Below are positions 1-8,376 of a stretch of 64,000 nucleotides of DNA, piece by piece. This DNA comes from Cyanobacteria bacterium CG_2015-22_32_23 (GTDB lineage: Bacteria > Cyanobacteriota > Cyanobacteriia > Cyanobacteriales > Cyanobacteriaceae), in the NCBI GenBank assembly GCA_009993045.1, contig JAACUG010000069.1:29539-93538 (forward strand). The letters are read 5' to 3'. The notes under the pieces were generated by a model. That model had not been told where the DNA came from and made no database searches. It worked only from the letters and a program-made list of their open reading frames with translations. The position numbers and the translations under genes were made by a program. Every line of letters begins with the position of its first letter. Positions within the stretch are counted from its first letter, which is position 1.

Positions 1-111
1 TTTTTCATGGGAGGTAATCCTTTTGTTTTAGGGGGATTTTCTCGGTTATTTTTGAGGGAATTAAATAATAAATCTCGTAAATTTTTCATTGATTTTTATA
101 ATAAAAGTTAG
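1..111 (+). CDS. C-terminal end of an unidentified protein (truncated by window edge)
   Basis: The frame is open from the first base and closes at TAG 109-111, giving 36 residues that include GGNPFVLGGFSRLF and a basic tail. It is followed by about 150 bp of AT-rich non-coding DNA, so it reads as the 3' end of a gene that begins to the left. The family is not recognised from this fragment, and a chance open frame cannot be excluded. Confidence 0.4.
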   Translation, partial: FFMGGNPFVLGGFSRLFLRELNNKSRKFFIDFYNKS

Positions 112-259
112 CAGTAAATAATCTTAAATCTTGTGAATATTGATTAATAAGATAACATAGCAATCCTATTTAAGTTGTCAGAAAACAATAAGTTAATTTT
201 CCCTAAGTTAAGAGTCAAAATAACTCATAAATTATTTAGGTATATTAAAGTATTAATTG

Positions 260-691
260 TTAATTATTAATGGTTAATTGCCCTATCATTCCAGCCTCTT
301 TATGGCCTTTTATGGAACAATATAATTGATAAATACCTTCTTTTTGTGGCACAAAAACCCAATCTGCTGTACCTTCTGGCTTTAATTCTAACTCATGAAT
401 TGCTCCTTTTATTTCCACTTTTCCTGCTTGTACTTTTTGAGTCCAACTTGCATCAGCGAAGTCTTTTGCGGTAAAGTAGTGTTTTTCTGGACTAGGATTA
501 TCAAGGATTAATTTATATTTTTTCCCTACTTTAAAATCAAACTTATTAGGAATAAACTTTAATTCTCCTTGGGCATTTCCTAAGCTAACATTTATTATTT
601 CAATGTCTGTATTTGCTTCCACATTTAAGTTAAAAGTTAAGAAAAAAAAGCAACAAATAAATAGGCTAATAATAATTTTTTTTATCTTCAT
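260..691 (-). CDS. Secreted cupredoxin (type I copper) domain protein
   Basis: This 143-residue protein begins with a signal peptide (basic KIKK, hydrophobic core about residues 7-20, likely cut after VEA at 26). A single cupredoxin fold follows. The visible type I copper ligands are H71 (KHYF), C125, H130 and M135, in the C-x4-H-x4-M arrangement of the C-terminal copper loop. It should therefore bind copper in the periplasm or thylakoid lumen and carry electrons or copper. It is not a typical plastocyanin: the loop reads YCSIKGHKEAGM and flanking plastocyanin motifs are absent. It lies downstream of mtnP in the same direction but about 220 bp away, with a hairpin between, so it probably has its own promoter. 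The domain is secure; the physiological partner is unknown. Confidence 0.8.
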   Translation of the reverse strand: MKIKKIIISLFICCFFFLTFNLNVEANTDIEIINVSLGNAQGELKFIPNKFDFKVGKKYKLILDNPSPEKHYFTAKDFADASWTQKVQAGKVEIKGAIHELELKPEGTADWVFVPQKEGIYQLYCSIKGHKEAGMIGQLTINN

Positions 692-738
692 TGTTTATAT
701 AAACTTACTATATATTTAAGTTAATTATAAGAAATTTT

Positions 739-756
739 ATCCTCAAGATTGAGGAT
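739..756. terminator. Perfect 8-bp inverted repeat, possible terminator
   Basis: ATCCTCAA and TTGAGGAT form a perfect hairpin with a 2-base loop between the end of mtnP and the start of the cupredoxin gene, both on the minus strand. On the minus strand the stem is followed by AAAATTTCTT, a weak T-tract, so termination of mtnP is possible but not certain. Confidence 0.35.
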
Positions 757-868
757 GTTTTAGCAAACAAAATCGAGTCATGATAATTCTTTTTTCTTCT
801 GTCTCCTTTTTTCCTATCTTCATCGATAATTTTATGATTCAAGGATAATTAAATTATAAATAGAAATT

Positions 869-889
869 GTGGGCAATGCCCACCCTACA
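869..889. repeat. Dispersed hairpin repeat with CCCTAC tail (copy 1)
   Basis: GTGGGCA and TGCCCAC form a 7-bp stem around one A, followed by CCTAC. Related hairpins with the same tail occur at 28928, 31476 and 36216, and a variant at 32587. It lies just downstream of mtnP. Confidence 0.7.
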
Positions 890-910
890 GATACAGAAAA
901 GTTAAACTTA

Positions 911-1783
911 TTAAAGGTATTTTTTCAGTATTTCTGTCAATTTTTGTTTCGTCTCTATAGGCGCTTTATCTAAAGGAGTAAAAATCGCTGTTTTTAAGGC
1001 GGAATGTGCTTCACTAACAAAGGGTTTACGGTTAATTAATTTTACCGTTTCCCTAATCACTTTTTGAGCATTGACGGCGTTTTGATGTAAATTAGCGATA
1101 ACGGTTTCAACTGTAACATGATCATGCTCTGGATTCCAACAGTCATAATCGGTAACTAAAGCTAAAGTAGCATAAGCAATTTCCGCTTCTCTAGCAAGTT
1201 TAGCTTCTGTTAAATTCGTCATCCCGATAATACTCGCACCCCAACTACGATAAAGATTAGATTCGGCAATGGTAGAAAATGCTGGGCCTTCCATACATAC
1301 ATAAGTACCACCATGATGTAAGTCAATATCAGGAAAATCTAAATTTTTGATAGCTTCATCAAGAATATTTCCTAATTGATTACAAACAGGATTTCCAAAG
1401 CCGATATGCGCCACAATTCCATCACCGAAAAAAGTTGCTTCACGATTTTTTGTGCGATCAATAAATTGATCAGGTATAACTAAATCTAGGGGTTTAATAT
1501 GTTGTTGTAGTGAACCAACGGCAGAAGCTGATACAATATACTCCACACCTAACTGTTTTAATGCGTAAATATTAGCTCGAAAAGGTAATTCTGTGGGTAA
1601 TAGATGATGATTTTTGCCATGACGAGGAAGAAAAACTACTCTAGCATTATCTAATGTGCCAACGATAAAATTATCCGAAGGTTTCCCAAAAGGCGTATCG
1701 AGGGTAATTTCTTCAATGTCTTGTAAGGCTTCCATTTTATATAACCCACTACCGCCAATAATACCAATTTTGATTGCTTCCAT
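911..1783 (-). CDS. mtnP: S-methyl-5'-thioadenosine phosphorylase
   Basis: A 290-residue member of the PNP/MTAP phosphorylase family 2. It cleaves 5'-methylthioadenosine with phosphate to adenine and methylthioribose-1-phosphate, the first step of methionine salvage from polyamine and SAM metabolism. Visible motifs are the N-terminal GIIGGSGLY (7-15), the phosphate-site RHG (54-56), MEGPAFST (164-171), MTN (188-190, purine site) and TDYDCW (211-216). The aspartates of this last motif mark adenine-nucleoside specificity in the family. Length matches bacterial and eukaryotic MTAPs. It stands alone, with 150 bp of AT-rich divergent promoter region before the next gene. No other methionine-salvage gene is in the window. 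Confidence 0.92.
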   Translation of the reverse strand: MEAIKIGIIGGSGLYKMEALQDIEEITLDTPFGKPSDNFIVGTLDNARVVFLPRHGKNHHLLPTELPFRANIYALKQLGVEYIVSASAVGSLQQHIKPLDLVIPDQFIDRTKNREATFFGDGIVAHIGFGNPVCNQLGNILDEAIKNLDFPDIDLHHGGTYVCMEGPAFSTIAESNLYRSWGASIIGMTNLTEAKLAREAEIAYATLALVTDYDCWNPEHDHVTVETVIANLHQNAVNAQKVIRETVKLINRKPFVSEAHSALKTAIFTPLDKAPIETKQKLTEILKKYL

Positions 1784-1935
1784 TGCACTGTTTTAATATA
1801 AAAAATATCTCTATCTATATTACTAATATTTTGTACCTAATCCGCTAAAATTCATTTAGATAATTAATTTAATTCTTTTAATATTAACTTTAAATTTACT
1901 ATAATAATTTATAATTAGCTCACTTTAAATAAAAT

Positions 1936-3165
1936 ATGTTTAGGAAAATACGCAACATTATCAATTTATTTTTTAATAAATCAAGAAACATTAATAATGA
2001 GCCTGTTAATAAAGTAAGTTTAATAGTTATTATTATCATTGATTTGTTTATTTTAATTAACGTTTTTTCGGGATTAGATAGTATTAGTCGATGGTATTTA
2101 AGTCCTTATCAAGCCTATCCTTGTTATACTTCATGGCAAAATTATCAACAAAATAATAATCAAGATAGAGATTTTTTAATAGTAAGTGAAGCCTTAAATA
2201 ATAATGTAAATTTACCTTCAAGTTATCAAGAATCTTCTCAAGGACATTTAGGGGAAATATCTTCAATTTGTGTTAATTTTACCAGTCTTAAAGAGCAAAT
2301 AAATCAGCCTAATAATAAACTGATTTTTACCTCCATAGAAGATAAACAAAAACAAATAACTTCCCTTCAAGAAAAAAATAAAAATATTCGCAGTCAATAT
2401 GATTCTACTTTATTAGAAAAAATTGCAGGGCAACCTAATAATTTATCTATAAATCAAGTTGAAGCTCAAAAAGCAAGGCTAGAATTAGATAAAAATAATC
2501 TTAATATAAGTAATCTTCAAGGAGAAATTAAAGACTTAAAACAACAATTATTAACAACTCCTGAAACCGTCAAATTTATTTCATTTTTAAATTCTGATAC
2601 TAATTTTAATGAAGTAAAAAAAGGTTATGATCAAGCATCATTTTGGTATCCTAGTATTCAAATTATTTTCCAACTTATTTTCTTATTACCTTTAATCTTT
2701 ATTAGTTTATTTGTTCATAAATTTGCCATAGAAAAAGGATACGACTTACTTACTTTAATGAGTTGGCATTTATTAGTAATCTTTTTTATCCCGTTACTAA
2801 TTAAAATATTTGAATTTTTACAGATAGGAGTTATTTTCAAATCTTTACTAGATATTATTACGATAATTTTCGGTGGCTTAGTTTTTTTAATCAATTATTT
2901 ATATATATTTATAATTCCAGCCATTGGTTTTGCTATCATTAAATTTTTTCAGCAAATCGTTTTTAACCCTAAAAATCAAGCTAGTAAAAGAGTTGAAAAA
3001 TCTCGTTGTTTAAGTTGTGGAAAAAAAATTTATCATGATCATTTACATTGTCCCCATTGTGGTTATAGTCAATATGTAGAATGTCATAATTGTCATAATT
3101 TAACCTATAAATTAATGCCTTATTGCTCTCATTGTGGCATTACACAAAACATAAATATTTCTTAA
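1936..3165 (+). CDS. Multi-pass membrane protein with C-terminal double zinc ribbon
   Basis: No named family is recognised for this 409-residue protein. One membrane segment lies near the N-terminus (about 28-46). A polar region with coiled-coil character follows (about 135-208, rich in K, E, Q, L). Then comes a cluster of three or four hydrophobic segments (about 238-262, 275-292, 300-340). The C-terminus carries four CxxC knuckles (C358/C361, C372/C375, C383/C386, C397/C400), typical of a pair of zinc ribbons. The likely layout is an extracytoplasmic coiled coil between the first and second membrane segments and a cytoplasmic zinc module. It is monocistronic and convergent with the next gene. 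Function unknown. Confidence 0.7.
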   Translation: MFRKIRNIINLFFNKSRNINNEPVNKVSLIVIIIIDLFILINVFSGLDSISRWYLSPYQAYPCYTSWQNYQQNNNQDRDFLIVSEALNNNVNLPSSYQESSQGHLGEISSICVNFTSLKEQINQPNNKLIFTSIEDKQKQITSLQEKNKNIRSQYDSTLLEKIAGQPNNLSINQVEAQKARLELDKNNLNISNLQGEIKDLKQQLLTTPETVKFISFLNSDTNFNEVKKGYDQASFWYPSIQIIFQLIFLLPLIFISLFVHKFAIEKGYDLLTLMSWHLLVIFFIPLLIKIFEFLQIGVIFKSLLDIITIIFGGLVFLINYLYIFIIPAIGFAIIKFFQQIVFNPKNQASKRVEKSRCLSCGKKIYHDHLHCPHCGYSQYVECHNCHNLTYKLMPYCSHCGITQNINIS

Positions 3166-3243
3166 AGATTCGATTAAATTATTCTAGTTTAAAGACTTTT
3201 TTATTATTTAACCATCAGTTAAAAGACAAGGTAAATGCTGTAG

Positions 3244-3696
3244 TTATTTATTGTATAGTTTTTCTATTTTTTTTACATATTCAGCAGTGGTGCCACTTTT
3301 ACAACCATTATAATTACCTGTCATCCACCAACAAGCCGTATTACGAATAGTTTGAGCTTCATTTTGATTAGTTTGTTTCCATTGTTGATTTAATTCTCTT
3401 TGTGCGATACAAGTAACAGTTTTTTGGGCGGCAGTTTTATCTGCGTCAAAAGCTGTAGGAGTCAATTCTTTTCCTAAACATTGTTTTGTCCAACTAGGGA
3501 TAATATTAGGTAATACTTGCCACTGGCTATACATTCCATCGTTAGGTTTAATGGGCGGTGCAGCTAATTTTAGTGCTTCCACAAAGGCGGTTACTTTTGA
3601 TTCACTAATGTTAGCTTTTGCAGGTAAAGGGTTTAAGCCATAAATAGTTATTGTTACACCTATAAATAAAAATTGGATAAATTTTGATGATTTCAT
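3244..3696 (-). CDS. Small secreted protein of unknown function
   Basis: A 150-residue protein with a clear signal peptide (KSSK, then a hydrophobic core at residues 8-20, likely cut after AKA at 28). The mature part contains four cysteines, in QCLGKE, VTCIAQRE, NTACWW and YNGCKSG, which could form two disulfides. No recognised domain or catalytic motif is visible. It is convergent with the zinc-ribbon gene and divergent from raf1. It is probably a real exported protein, given the signal peptide and intact frame, but its role cannot be inferred. Confidence 0.65.
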   Translation of the reverse strand: MKSSKFIQFLFIGVTITIYGLNPLPAKANISESKVTAFVEALKLAAPPIKPNDGMYSQWQVLPNIIPSWTKQCLGKELTPTAFDADKTAAQKTVTCIAQRELNQQWKQTNQNEAQTIRNTACWWMTGNYNGCKSGTTAEYVKKIEKLYNK

Positions 3697-3816
3697 GGTT
3701 AATTATGCTTTAAATTTGACCATCATATATTAACAATTCTTAGGGATAATTTTATAGTTCAAGGATGGTAGAATAGCCTCATATTTACTAACGTCTATCT
3801 CAATAATTATCACTTT

Positions 3817-4893
3817 ATGACAGAAAATAATAATCCCCTCAGTGTAGAAGAAAAAGAAAAAATAATGACATCTTTGTTACATAAAGAAGGCTCTTGGGTA
3901 GATTGGGGAAAAGCCTGTCAAATATTGCAACTAGGAGGAGTTAATAGTCAAGAAATTTTTGAAAATACGGGATTACAAACCAGTCAACAAAATTTAGTCA
4001 TCGTTGGGGCACAAGTTTATGATAGCTTAGTTAAAGGTGAAGCCCAAGAAGATTTATTAACTTATTATCAAGGACCTCGCAGTGATGTATTATATGAATT
4101 AAGGATTTTAAATCACCAAGAAAGACTCTCCGCAGCAATTTTAGCGAAGGAAAAACAGTTAGATGTAGATGGTGCGAAGGAAATAGCTAAAGCTATCAAA
4201 CATTTTTCTCATCTTTCTCAACCGCCAACGGGTTTTACTCTTCACCCCGGGGATGCCGTCGCTTATCAACATTGGAAAAATGCGCGTCAGAAAAAAACTT
4301 TAGCAGATAAAGCTCGATTAATTGCAGAAGGGTTAAAATTTGCTCATTCTTCTACTGCTAGACAACAAATTGAGCAATTATTGACACAAGCCGCTAGTAG
4401 CGCATCGACAGCGACACAAAATGCCCCTTTATTGCCTCTTTATCGCATTGAAAATGACGAGCAATTACCCTGTATTTTACCCGTAGTTGGCACTTTTCCT
4501 TTAACGTCTTTAGATTTAAAAAAAGTTCCTATCTTTGAGCAAATCGAGCCTTTTGGCATGGTAAAAATTAAGGAAAATATCCCTATAGTTTCTATTCCTA
4601 GTTGGCAAGTAATTTTAAAGGCGAAAAAACCAGCCGTCATTATGTGTAAAACTGAAGATTTACCGAAACTTCCTAGCACTAAATCTGAGGAATTATTAGT
4701 AGTAGTTGATTTAGATATTCAGGAATGGGATATAAAAAATTATTGGTTAATCGAAGACGAAAATACACTAAAATTTGATTGGTTTCAATCTAACCCTAAT
4801 GGTAAAATTTTAGGACAATTATTATTAATTTTACGTCCGAAAAAAATCCTTGATGAAGATAATTTAACTCAACCTTGGCAAATGGATGATTAA
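3817..4893 (+). CDS. raf1: Rubisco accumulation factor 1 (Rubisco assembly chaperone)
   Basis: A 358-residue protein matching cyanobacterial Raf1, a dimeric chaperone that acts after chaperonin folding to assemble RbcL dimers into the RbcL8 core in the cytosol or pro-carboxysome. The sequence shows the usual two-part layout. A helical N-terminal domain (about 1-190) contains GSWVDWGKACQ near residue 26 and LYELRILNHQERLSAA near 90. A low-complexity linker rich in A, S and T (about 190-200) leads to a beta-rich dimerisation domain (about 205-350). Length agrees with the family. The start at 3817 follows an AT-rich leader. It precedes the TrpD2-like gene by about 100 bp in the same direction, but no functional link is known. 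No rbcL, rbcX or rbcS lies in the window. Confidence 0.88.
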   Translation: MTENNNPLSVEEKEKIMTSLLHKEGSWVDWGKACQILQLGGVNSQEIFENTGLQTSQQNLVIVGAQVYDSLVKGEAQEDLLTYYQGPRSDVLYELRILNHQERLSAAILAKEKQLDVDGAKEIAKAIKHFSHLSQPPTGFTLHPGDAVAYQHWKNARQKKTLADKARLIAEGLKFAHSSTARQQIEQLLTQAASSASTATQNAPLLPLYRIENDEQLPCILPVVGTFPLTSLDLKKVPIFEQIEPFGMVKIKENIPIVSIPSWQVILKAKKPAVIMCKTEDLPKLPSTKSEELLVVVDLDIQEWDIKNYWLIEDENTLKFDWFQSNPNGKILGQLLLILRPKKILDEDNLTQPWQMDD

Positions 4894-4997
4894 TAATTTT
4901 CTCAATTTTGGTAGCCATGAGAACATTAATCACTATAAACTATTCGTTATAAGTTATAGCTTGAGTTTCTTCTAGGGTAATAATTAATATTGACGAG

Positions 4998-6050
4998 ATG
5001 AGTAACGAATTTAGAGAATTATTGAAAAAAATCGGTAGTGGTGCCCATACCCATAAAGATTTAACTCGACAAGAAGCGGCTTTAGGGTTAGAAATGATGT
5101 TGACTGGAATAGCCACTCCTGCTCAAATTGGTGGTTTTTTGATTGCTCATCGTATTAAACGCCCTACAGGAGTAGAATTAGCTGGAATGCTAGATAGTTA
5201 TACTAACTTAGGGGTGAAATTATCAACTATTGATAACTCTCAATATCCTCTCACTATTTTAGGTATTCCTTATGATGGTAGAACAAGAAGTGCCCCTATA
5301 TCTCCCGTAACGGCTTTAATTTTAACGGCGATGAATATTCCTGTATTAATGCACGGAGGGGCAAAAATGCCCACAAAATACGGCTTAACTTTAGCTCAAA
5401 TTTGGGCAAGTTTAGGTATAGATGTGACTCAATTGTCTTTAACACAAGTAGAGAAATCTCTCAATGAAACTAATTTTGGTTTTCTTTATTTACCCCAACA
5501 TTTTCCCCTAGCACATAATTTTGTACAATATCGAGAAGAAATCGGTAAACGTCCTCCTATTGCTACTTTAGAGTTAATTTGGCAACCCTATCAAGGAAAA
5601 AATCATCTGATGGCAGGTTATGTACATCCTCCCACAGAAAAAATGATTAGAGAGGCTTTAAAATTAAGACAAATAGAAAAATTTACTTTAATTAAAGGTT
5701 TAGAAGGTAGTGGAGATCTTAAATTAAATCAAACTAATATAATTGTAATAAATAATGATAATTGTGAGGAAGGATTCCAATATTTGAAAGTTAATCCTCT
5801 TCATTATGATTTAAAAGGCAATGATGTTTTATTATCTAGTCATGAAGAATATTTTTCACAATTAGAAAAAACTATTAGAGGAGAAAAATCAGCTTTAACT
5901 CTTAGTAGTATTCTCAATGGTGGTTTTTATCTTTGGCGATGTGGTGCGATAAATTCTTTGGCAAATGGTTTTAAAATGGCGCAAGAGTTAATCATAACGG
6001 GTAAATTACAAATTCAGCTTGAGAAAATTAAAACTTGTTTTGAACATTAA
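4998..6050 (+). CDS. TrpD2/YbiB-type anthranilate phosphoribosyltransferase family protein
   Basis: This 350-residue protein has the glycosyltransferase family 3 fold. A helical N-terminal domain carries LTRQEAALGLEMMLTG (22-37) and QIGGFLIAHRIK (43-54), and a larger alpha/beta domain follows. At the position where true TrpD enzymes have the PRPP-binding GTGGD loop it has PYDGRTRSAP (91-100). The later HGGAKMPTKYGLT (119-131) resembles the family but is altered. This fits the TrpD2 subgroup, represented by E. coli YbiB, which binds nucleic acid and lacks anthranilate phosphoribosyltransferase activity. I infer a non-tryptophan role. It lies downstream of raf1 and ends just before a convergent small gene. 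Confidence 0.75.
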   Translation: MSNEFRELLKKIGSGAHTHKDLTRQEAALGLEMMLTGIATPAQIGGFLIAHRIKRPTGVELAGMLDSYTNLGVKLSTIDNSQYPLTILGIPYDGRTRSAPISPVTALILTAMNIPVLMHGGAKMPTKYGLTLAQIWASLGIDVTQLSLTQVEKSLNETNFGFLYLPQHFPLAHNFVQYREEIGKRPPIATLELIWQPYQGKNHLMAGYVHPPTEKMIREALKLRQIEKFTLIKGLEGSGDLKLNQTNIIVINNDNCEEGFQYLKVNPLHYDLKGNDVLLSSHEEYFSQLEKTIRGEKSALTLSSILNGGFYLWRCGAINSLANGFKMAQELIITGKLQIQLEKIKTCFEH

Positions 6051-6060
6051 ATATTCATCA

Positions 6061-6306
6061 TTACCATTTAAGCACACCTTGATCTTTTCCCTCTTCTATT
6101 TTCTTTTTACTATCTGTTTCCATCCATGTAATAATTTGCTCACTGGTTAAGTCATTGATGGGGATATTAAAATCTTGAGCGATAACTTGTAATAATCTTA
6201 AAGATGAAATAGTTAAACGAGTTAAAAATTTTTCTGAAGATGTTAGTAACGCTTTTTCGACTTCGAGGGATTCTTCTGGGGTTAAAAATTGTTGATTATC
6301 GATCAT
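6061..6306 (-). CDS. Small acidic protein of unknown function
   Basis: An 81-residue hydrophilic protein, predicted helical, with no membrane segment or cysteine. The middle (RLTISSLRLLQVIAQDF, about 31-47) is amphipathic and the C-terminus is charged (KKKIEEGKDQGVLKW). It is convergent with the TrpD2-like gene, with about 10 bp between the stops. The frame is intact and amino-acid use is ordinary, so it is probably real, but no family is recognised. Confidence 0.5.
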   Translation of the reverse strand: MIDNQQFLTPEESLEVEKALLTSSEKFLTRLTISSLRLLQVIAQDFNIPINDLTSEQIITWMETDSKKKIEEGKDQGVLKW

Positions 6307-6337
6307 AATTTAGGAGTTAAGAGATAAAAGGAAACGG

Positions 6338-6365
6338 GGAGATAGGAGATAGGAGATAGGAGAAT
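6338..6365. repeat. GGAGATA heptanucleotide tandem repeat
   Basis: Three exact GGAGATA units are followed by GGAGAAT. Short runs of the same heptad also occur near 54197 and 62520. Heptanucleotide tandem repeats of this sort are known in cyanobacteria as STRR sequences. Confidence 0.75.
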
Positions 6366-6497
6366 ATGGAATAATTTATAAACTCATTATTCTCCAAGAA
6401 TCGGGCTAGAAGCCCGAAATACCTAAAATAACGACTCCAACTAAATATTGTCACCTAAAAGTACCGTAAAAGTTACTACTTGTTTTAAAGCATCAAT

Positions 6498-6596
6498 TTA
6501 TAGAATGTCAACGGCAGTTAAAGACGCTACCAATAAAATACTAACTAAAACAATCGCCCCTACAATTTCGGCTGGAGTTTTATTGACAACGGTATA
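6498..6596 (-). pseudogene. Start-less hydrophobic reading frame, possible decayed small membrane protein
   Basis: The minus strand reads VVNKTPAEIVGAIVLVSILL and continues hydrophobically to DIL before a stop at 6498-6500. It looks like a single-span membrane peptide of about 30 residues. Upstream in frame there is a stop at once and no ATG, GTG or TTG, while an ATG does exist in a shifted frame. It may be a frameshifted gene or a chance frame. A 31-codon plus-strand ORF (6505-6600) overlaps it and looks less protein-like. Confidence 0.25.
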
Positions 6597-6663
6597 TTAA
6601 GAGCATTGAAATTATATTTGTCATTCTTTTTAAAAGAAGTCCCCTCTCTCAAGGGGATTACAT

Positions 6664-7947
6664 TTATGCTAAAGCAGGTACAGGGATTCTTAAATGAGGA
6701 TAAAGTGGGAAGCGATCGCATAATGTTTTTACACGTTTAATACAATCTAATCTCACGGCTTCATCTTCAGGATTTAAGAGTCTATCGGCGATAATGTTAG
6801 CAACCTCAGTAAATTCTGCTTCTTTTAAGCCTCTGGTGGTTTCTGCTGGTGAACCTAAACGTAAGCCACTGGTAACAAAAGGAGATTCAGGATCAAAAGG
6901 TACAGTATTTTTATTGGCTGTGATGCTAGTTTTACCTAATAATTGATCAGCAATTTTACCAGTCATACCGATAGAGCGCAAATCTACTAAGTTAAGGTGA
7001 TTATCTGTACCGCCAGATACCAATTTAAAGCCACGATTTACTAATTGATTACCCAAAGTTTTGGAATTGAGAATAACTTGCTCACAATAGGTTTTAAATT
7101 CGGGTTTCAAGGCTTCTCCGAAGGCGACGGCTTTACCTGCGATAACGTGTTCAAGGGGGCCTCCTTGAGTACCGGGGAATACCGCTTTATTGAGTTGTTT
7201 GCCTAATTCTGCGTCACGAGTGAGGATTAAACCGCCTCTTGGTCCTCTTAATGTCTTATGGGTAGTCGTGGTTACAACATCGCAATAAGGCACGGGGTTA
7301 GGATGTAATCCTGTCGCTACTAAACCAGCAATATGGGCAATGTCTGCTAATAAATATGCTCCCACTTCGTCCGCAATTTGTCTAAATTTATCAAATTCTA
7401 TGGTGCGAGGATAGGCAGAATAACCGCAAATAATGAGTTTCGGACGTTCTTTTAAGGCAATTTCTCTGATTTGATCATAATCTAAACGTTCGGTTTCTTT
7501 ACTTACACCGTATTGACAAACTTCAAACCATTTACCAGAAACGTTTACAGGCGATCCATGGGTTAAGTGTCCACCGTGAGACAAATCCATCCCCATGATT
7601 TTATCACCCGGTTGGAGAAGGGTTAAAAATACTGCAAAATTAGCCTGTGCGCCTGAATGGGGTTGTACGTTGGCCATTTCTGCACCAAATAACTCTTTTG
7701 CTCGTGCGATGGCCAAATCTTCAGCTTGATCAACGAATTTGCAACCACCATAATAACGTTTTCCGGGTAAACCCTCGGCATATTTATTGGTTAAAACCGA
7801 ACCTTGCGCAGCCATTACGGCAGGAGACGTAAAATTTTCACTAGCAATTAATTCTAAATGTCCTCTTTGACGTTGTAACTCGTTAGCAATAATTTCGGCG
7901 ATGGCGGGATCTGTATCGGCTAAAAATTCTAAGTTAGTCTGACTCAC
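6664..7947 (-). CDS. glyA: Serine hydroxymethyltransferase
   Basis: A 427-residue PLP enzyme that interconverts serine and glycine with tetrahydrofolate. It feeds one-carbon units to purine, thymidylate and methionine synthesis and handles photorespiratory glycine. Visible motifs are [10 protein letters not shown] (32-41), the start of the [13 protein letters not shown] block (56-68), the PLP region ADIAHIAG (201-208) and the Schiff-base lysine K231 in [14 protein letters not shown] (226-239). The C-terminal domain has [14 protein letters not shown]. Length matches bacterial GlyA. A HIP1 octamer lies inside the gene at 6712-6719. It is monocistronic and divergent from the gshA side. Confidence 0.97.
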   Translation of the reverse strand: MSQTNLEFLADTDPAIAEIIANELQRQRGHLELIASENFTSPAVMAAQGSVLTNKYAEGLPGKRYYGGCKFVDQAEDLAIARAKELFGAEMANVQPHSGAQANFAVFLTLLQPGDKIMGMDLSHGGHLTHGSPVNVSGKWFEVCQYGVSKETERLDYDQIREIALKERPKLIICGYSAYPRTIEFDKFRQIADEVGAYLLADIAHIAGLVATGLHPNPVPYCDVVTTTTHKTLRGPRGGLILTRDAELGKQLNKAVFPGTQGGPLEHVIAGKAVAFGEALKPEFKTYCEQVILNSKTLGNQLVNRGFKLVSGGTDNHLNLVDLRSIGMTGKIADQLLGKTSITANKNTVPFDPESPFVTSGLRLGSPAETTRGLKEAEFTEVANIIADRLLNPEDEAVRLDCIKRVKTLCDRFPLYPHLRIPVPALA

Positions 7948-8050
7948 GTTAATTTAATTTAATTTTTTCTATAGATATACCTTAACTATGATAATAGATT
8001 GTTGCTTTATCATTCGATCAGAAGTTAAATATTACCTAAATTTACCTCCC

Positions 8051-8095
8051 TTCGATGGTTTCAATATCAGATTTAGGCAGGTATCAGGTTTAATT
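8051..8095 (-). repeat. Dispersed 45-bp element, copy 1, joined to the heptad minisatellite
   Basis: In this orientation it reads TTCGATGGTTTCAATATCAG and continues to CAGGTTTAATTCCC. It matches the elements at 19868-19916, 36069-36113 and 39159-39207 at most positions. Like the last of these, it runs directly into CCCTTTG heptads. Confidence 0.75.
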
Positions 8096-8268
8096 CCCTT
8101 GCCCTTTGCCCTTTGCCCTTTACTCTTTGCCCTTTGCCCTTTACTCTTTGCCCTTTGCCCTTTGCCCTTTACTCTTTGCCCTTTGCCCTTTACTCTTTGC
8201 CCTTTACTCTTTACCCCTTGCCCCTTGCCCCTTGCCCATTGCCCATTGCCCATTGCCCATTGCCCTTT
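8096..8268. repeat. CCCTTTG-type heptanucleotide minisatellite
   Basis: About 24 seven-base units in direct tandem: CCCTTTG, with variants ACTCTTT, CCCCTTG and, towards the right end, CCCATTG. Variants are grouped along the array, as expected from local duplication by slippage. Related shorter runs lie at 39136-39157 (reverse orientation) and 54241-54283. Confidence 0.9.
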
Positions 8269-8376
8269 ACCTCACGGAAGATTTTATCTCGAACTCAGGT
8301 CATTTTCATGCAAATATTGTCAAGAATACGATGATCAATGATAATTAAAATGTAGAGCAACCATTGAGGAAAAAAT

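Larger units (their letters stand above)
6307..6663. other. Non-coding gap with heptad repeat, hairpin and a possible decayed small gene
   Basis: This 357-bp stretch holds three and a half GGAGATA heptads (6338-6365), a 7-bp inverted repeat TCGGGCT/AGCCCGA near 6403-6419, and a short hydrophobic minus-strand reading frame without a start codon (6498-6596). The rest is AT-rich with no clear signal. Confidence 0.5.
7948..8376. other. Non-coding gap between glyA and gshA dominated by repeats
   Basis: It contains a short AT-rich leader of glyA, one copy of the dispersed 45-bp element (8051-8095) and a CCCTTTG-type minisatellite (8096-8268). The gshA ribosome site TGAGGA lies just before 8371. 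Several open frames run through the minisatellite on both strands, but they consist only of repeat peptides (ALCPLPF and the like) and are not genes. Confidence 0.7.

Noticed and set aside
8032..8348. Several open frames on both strands through the heptad array
   Set aside because: They encode only repeat peptides such as ALCPLPF or GKGQRVK. A seven-base repeat without stops is open in all frames, so length is no evidence here.
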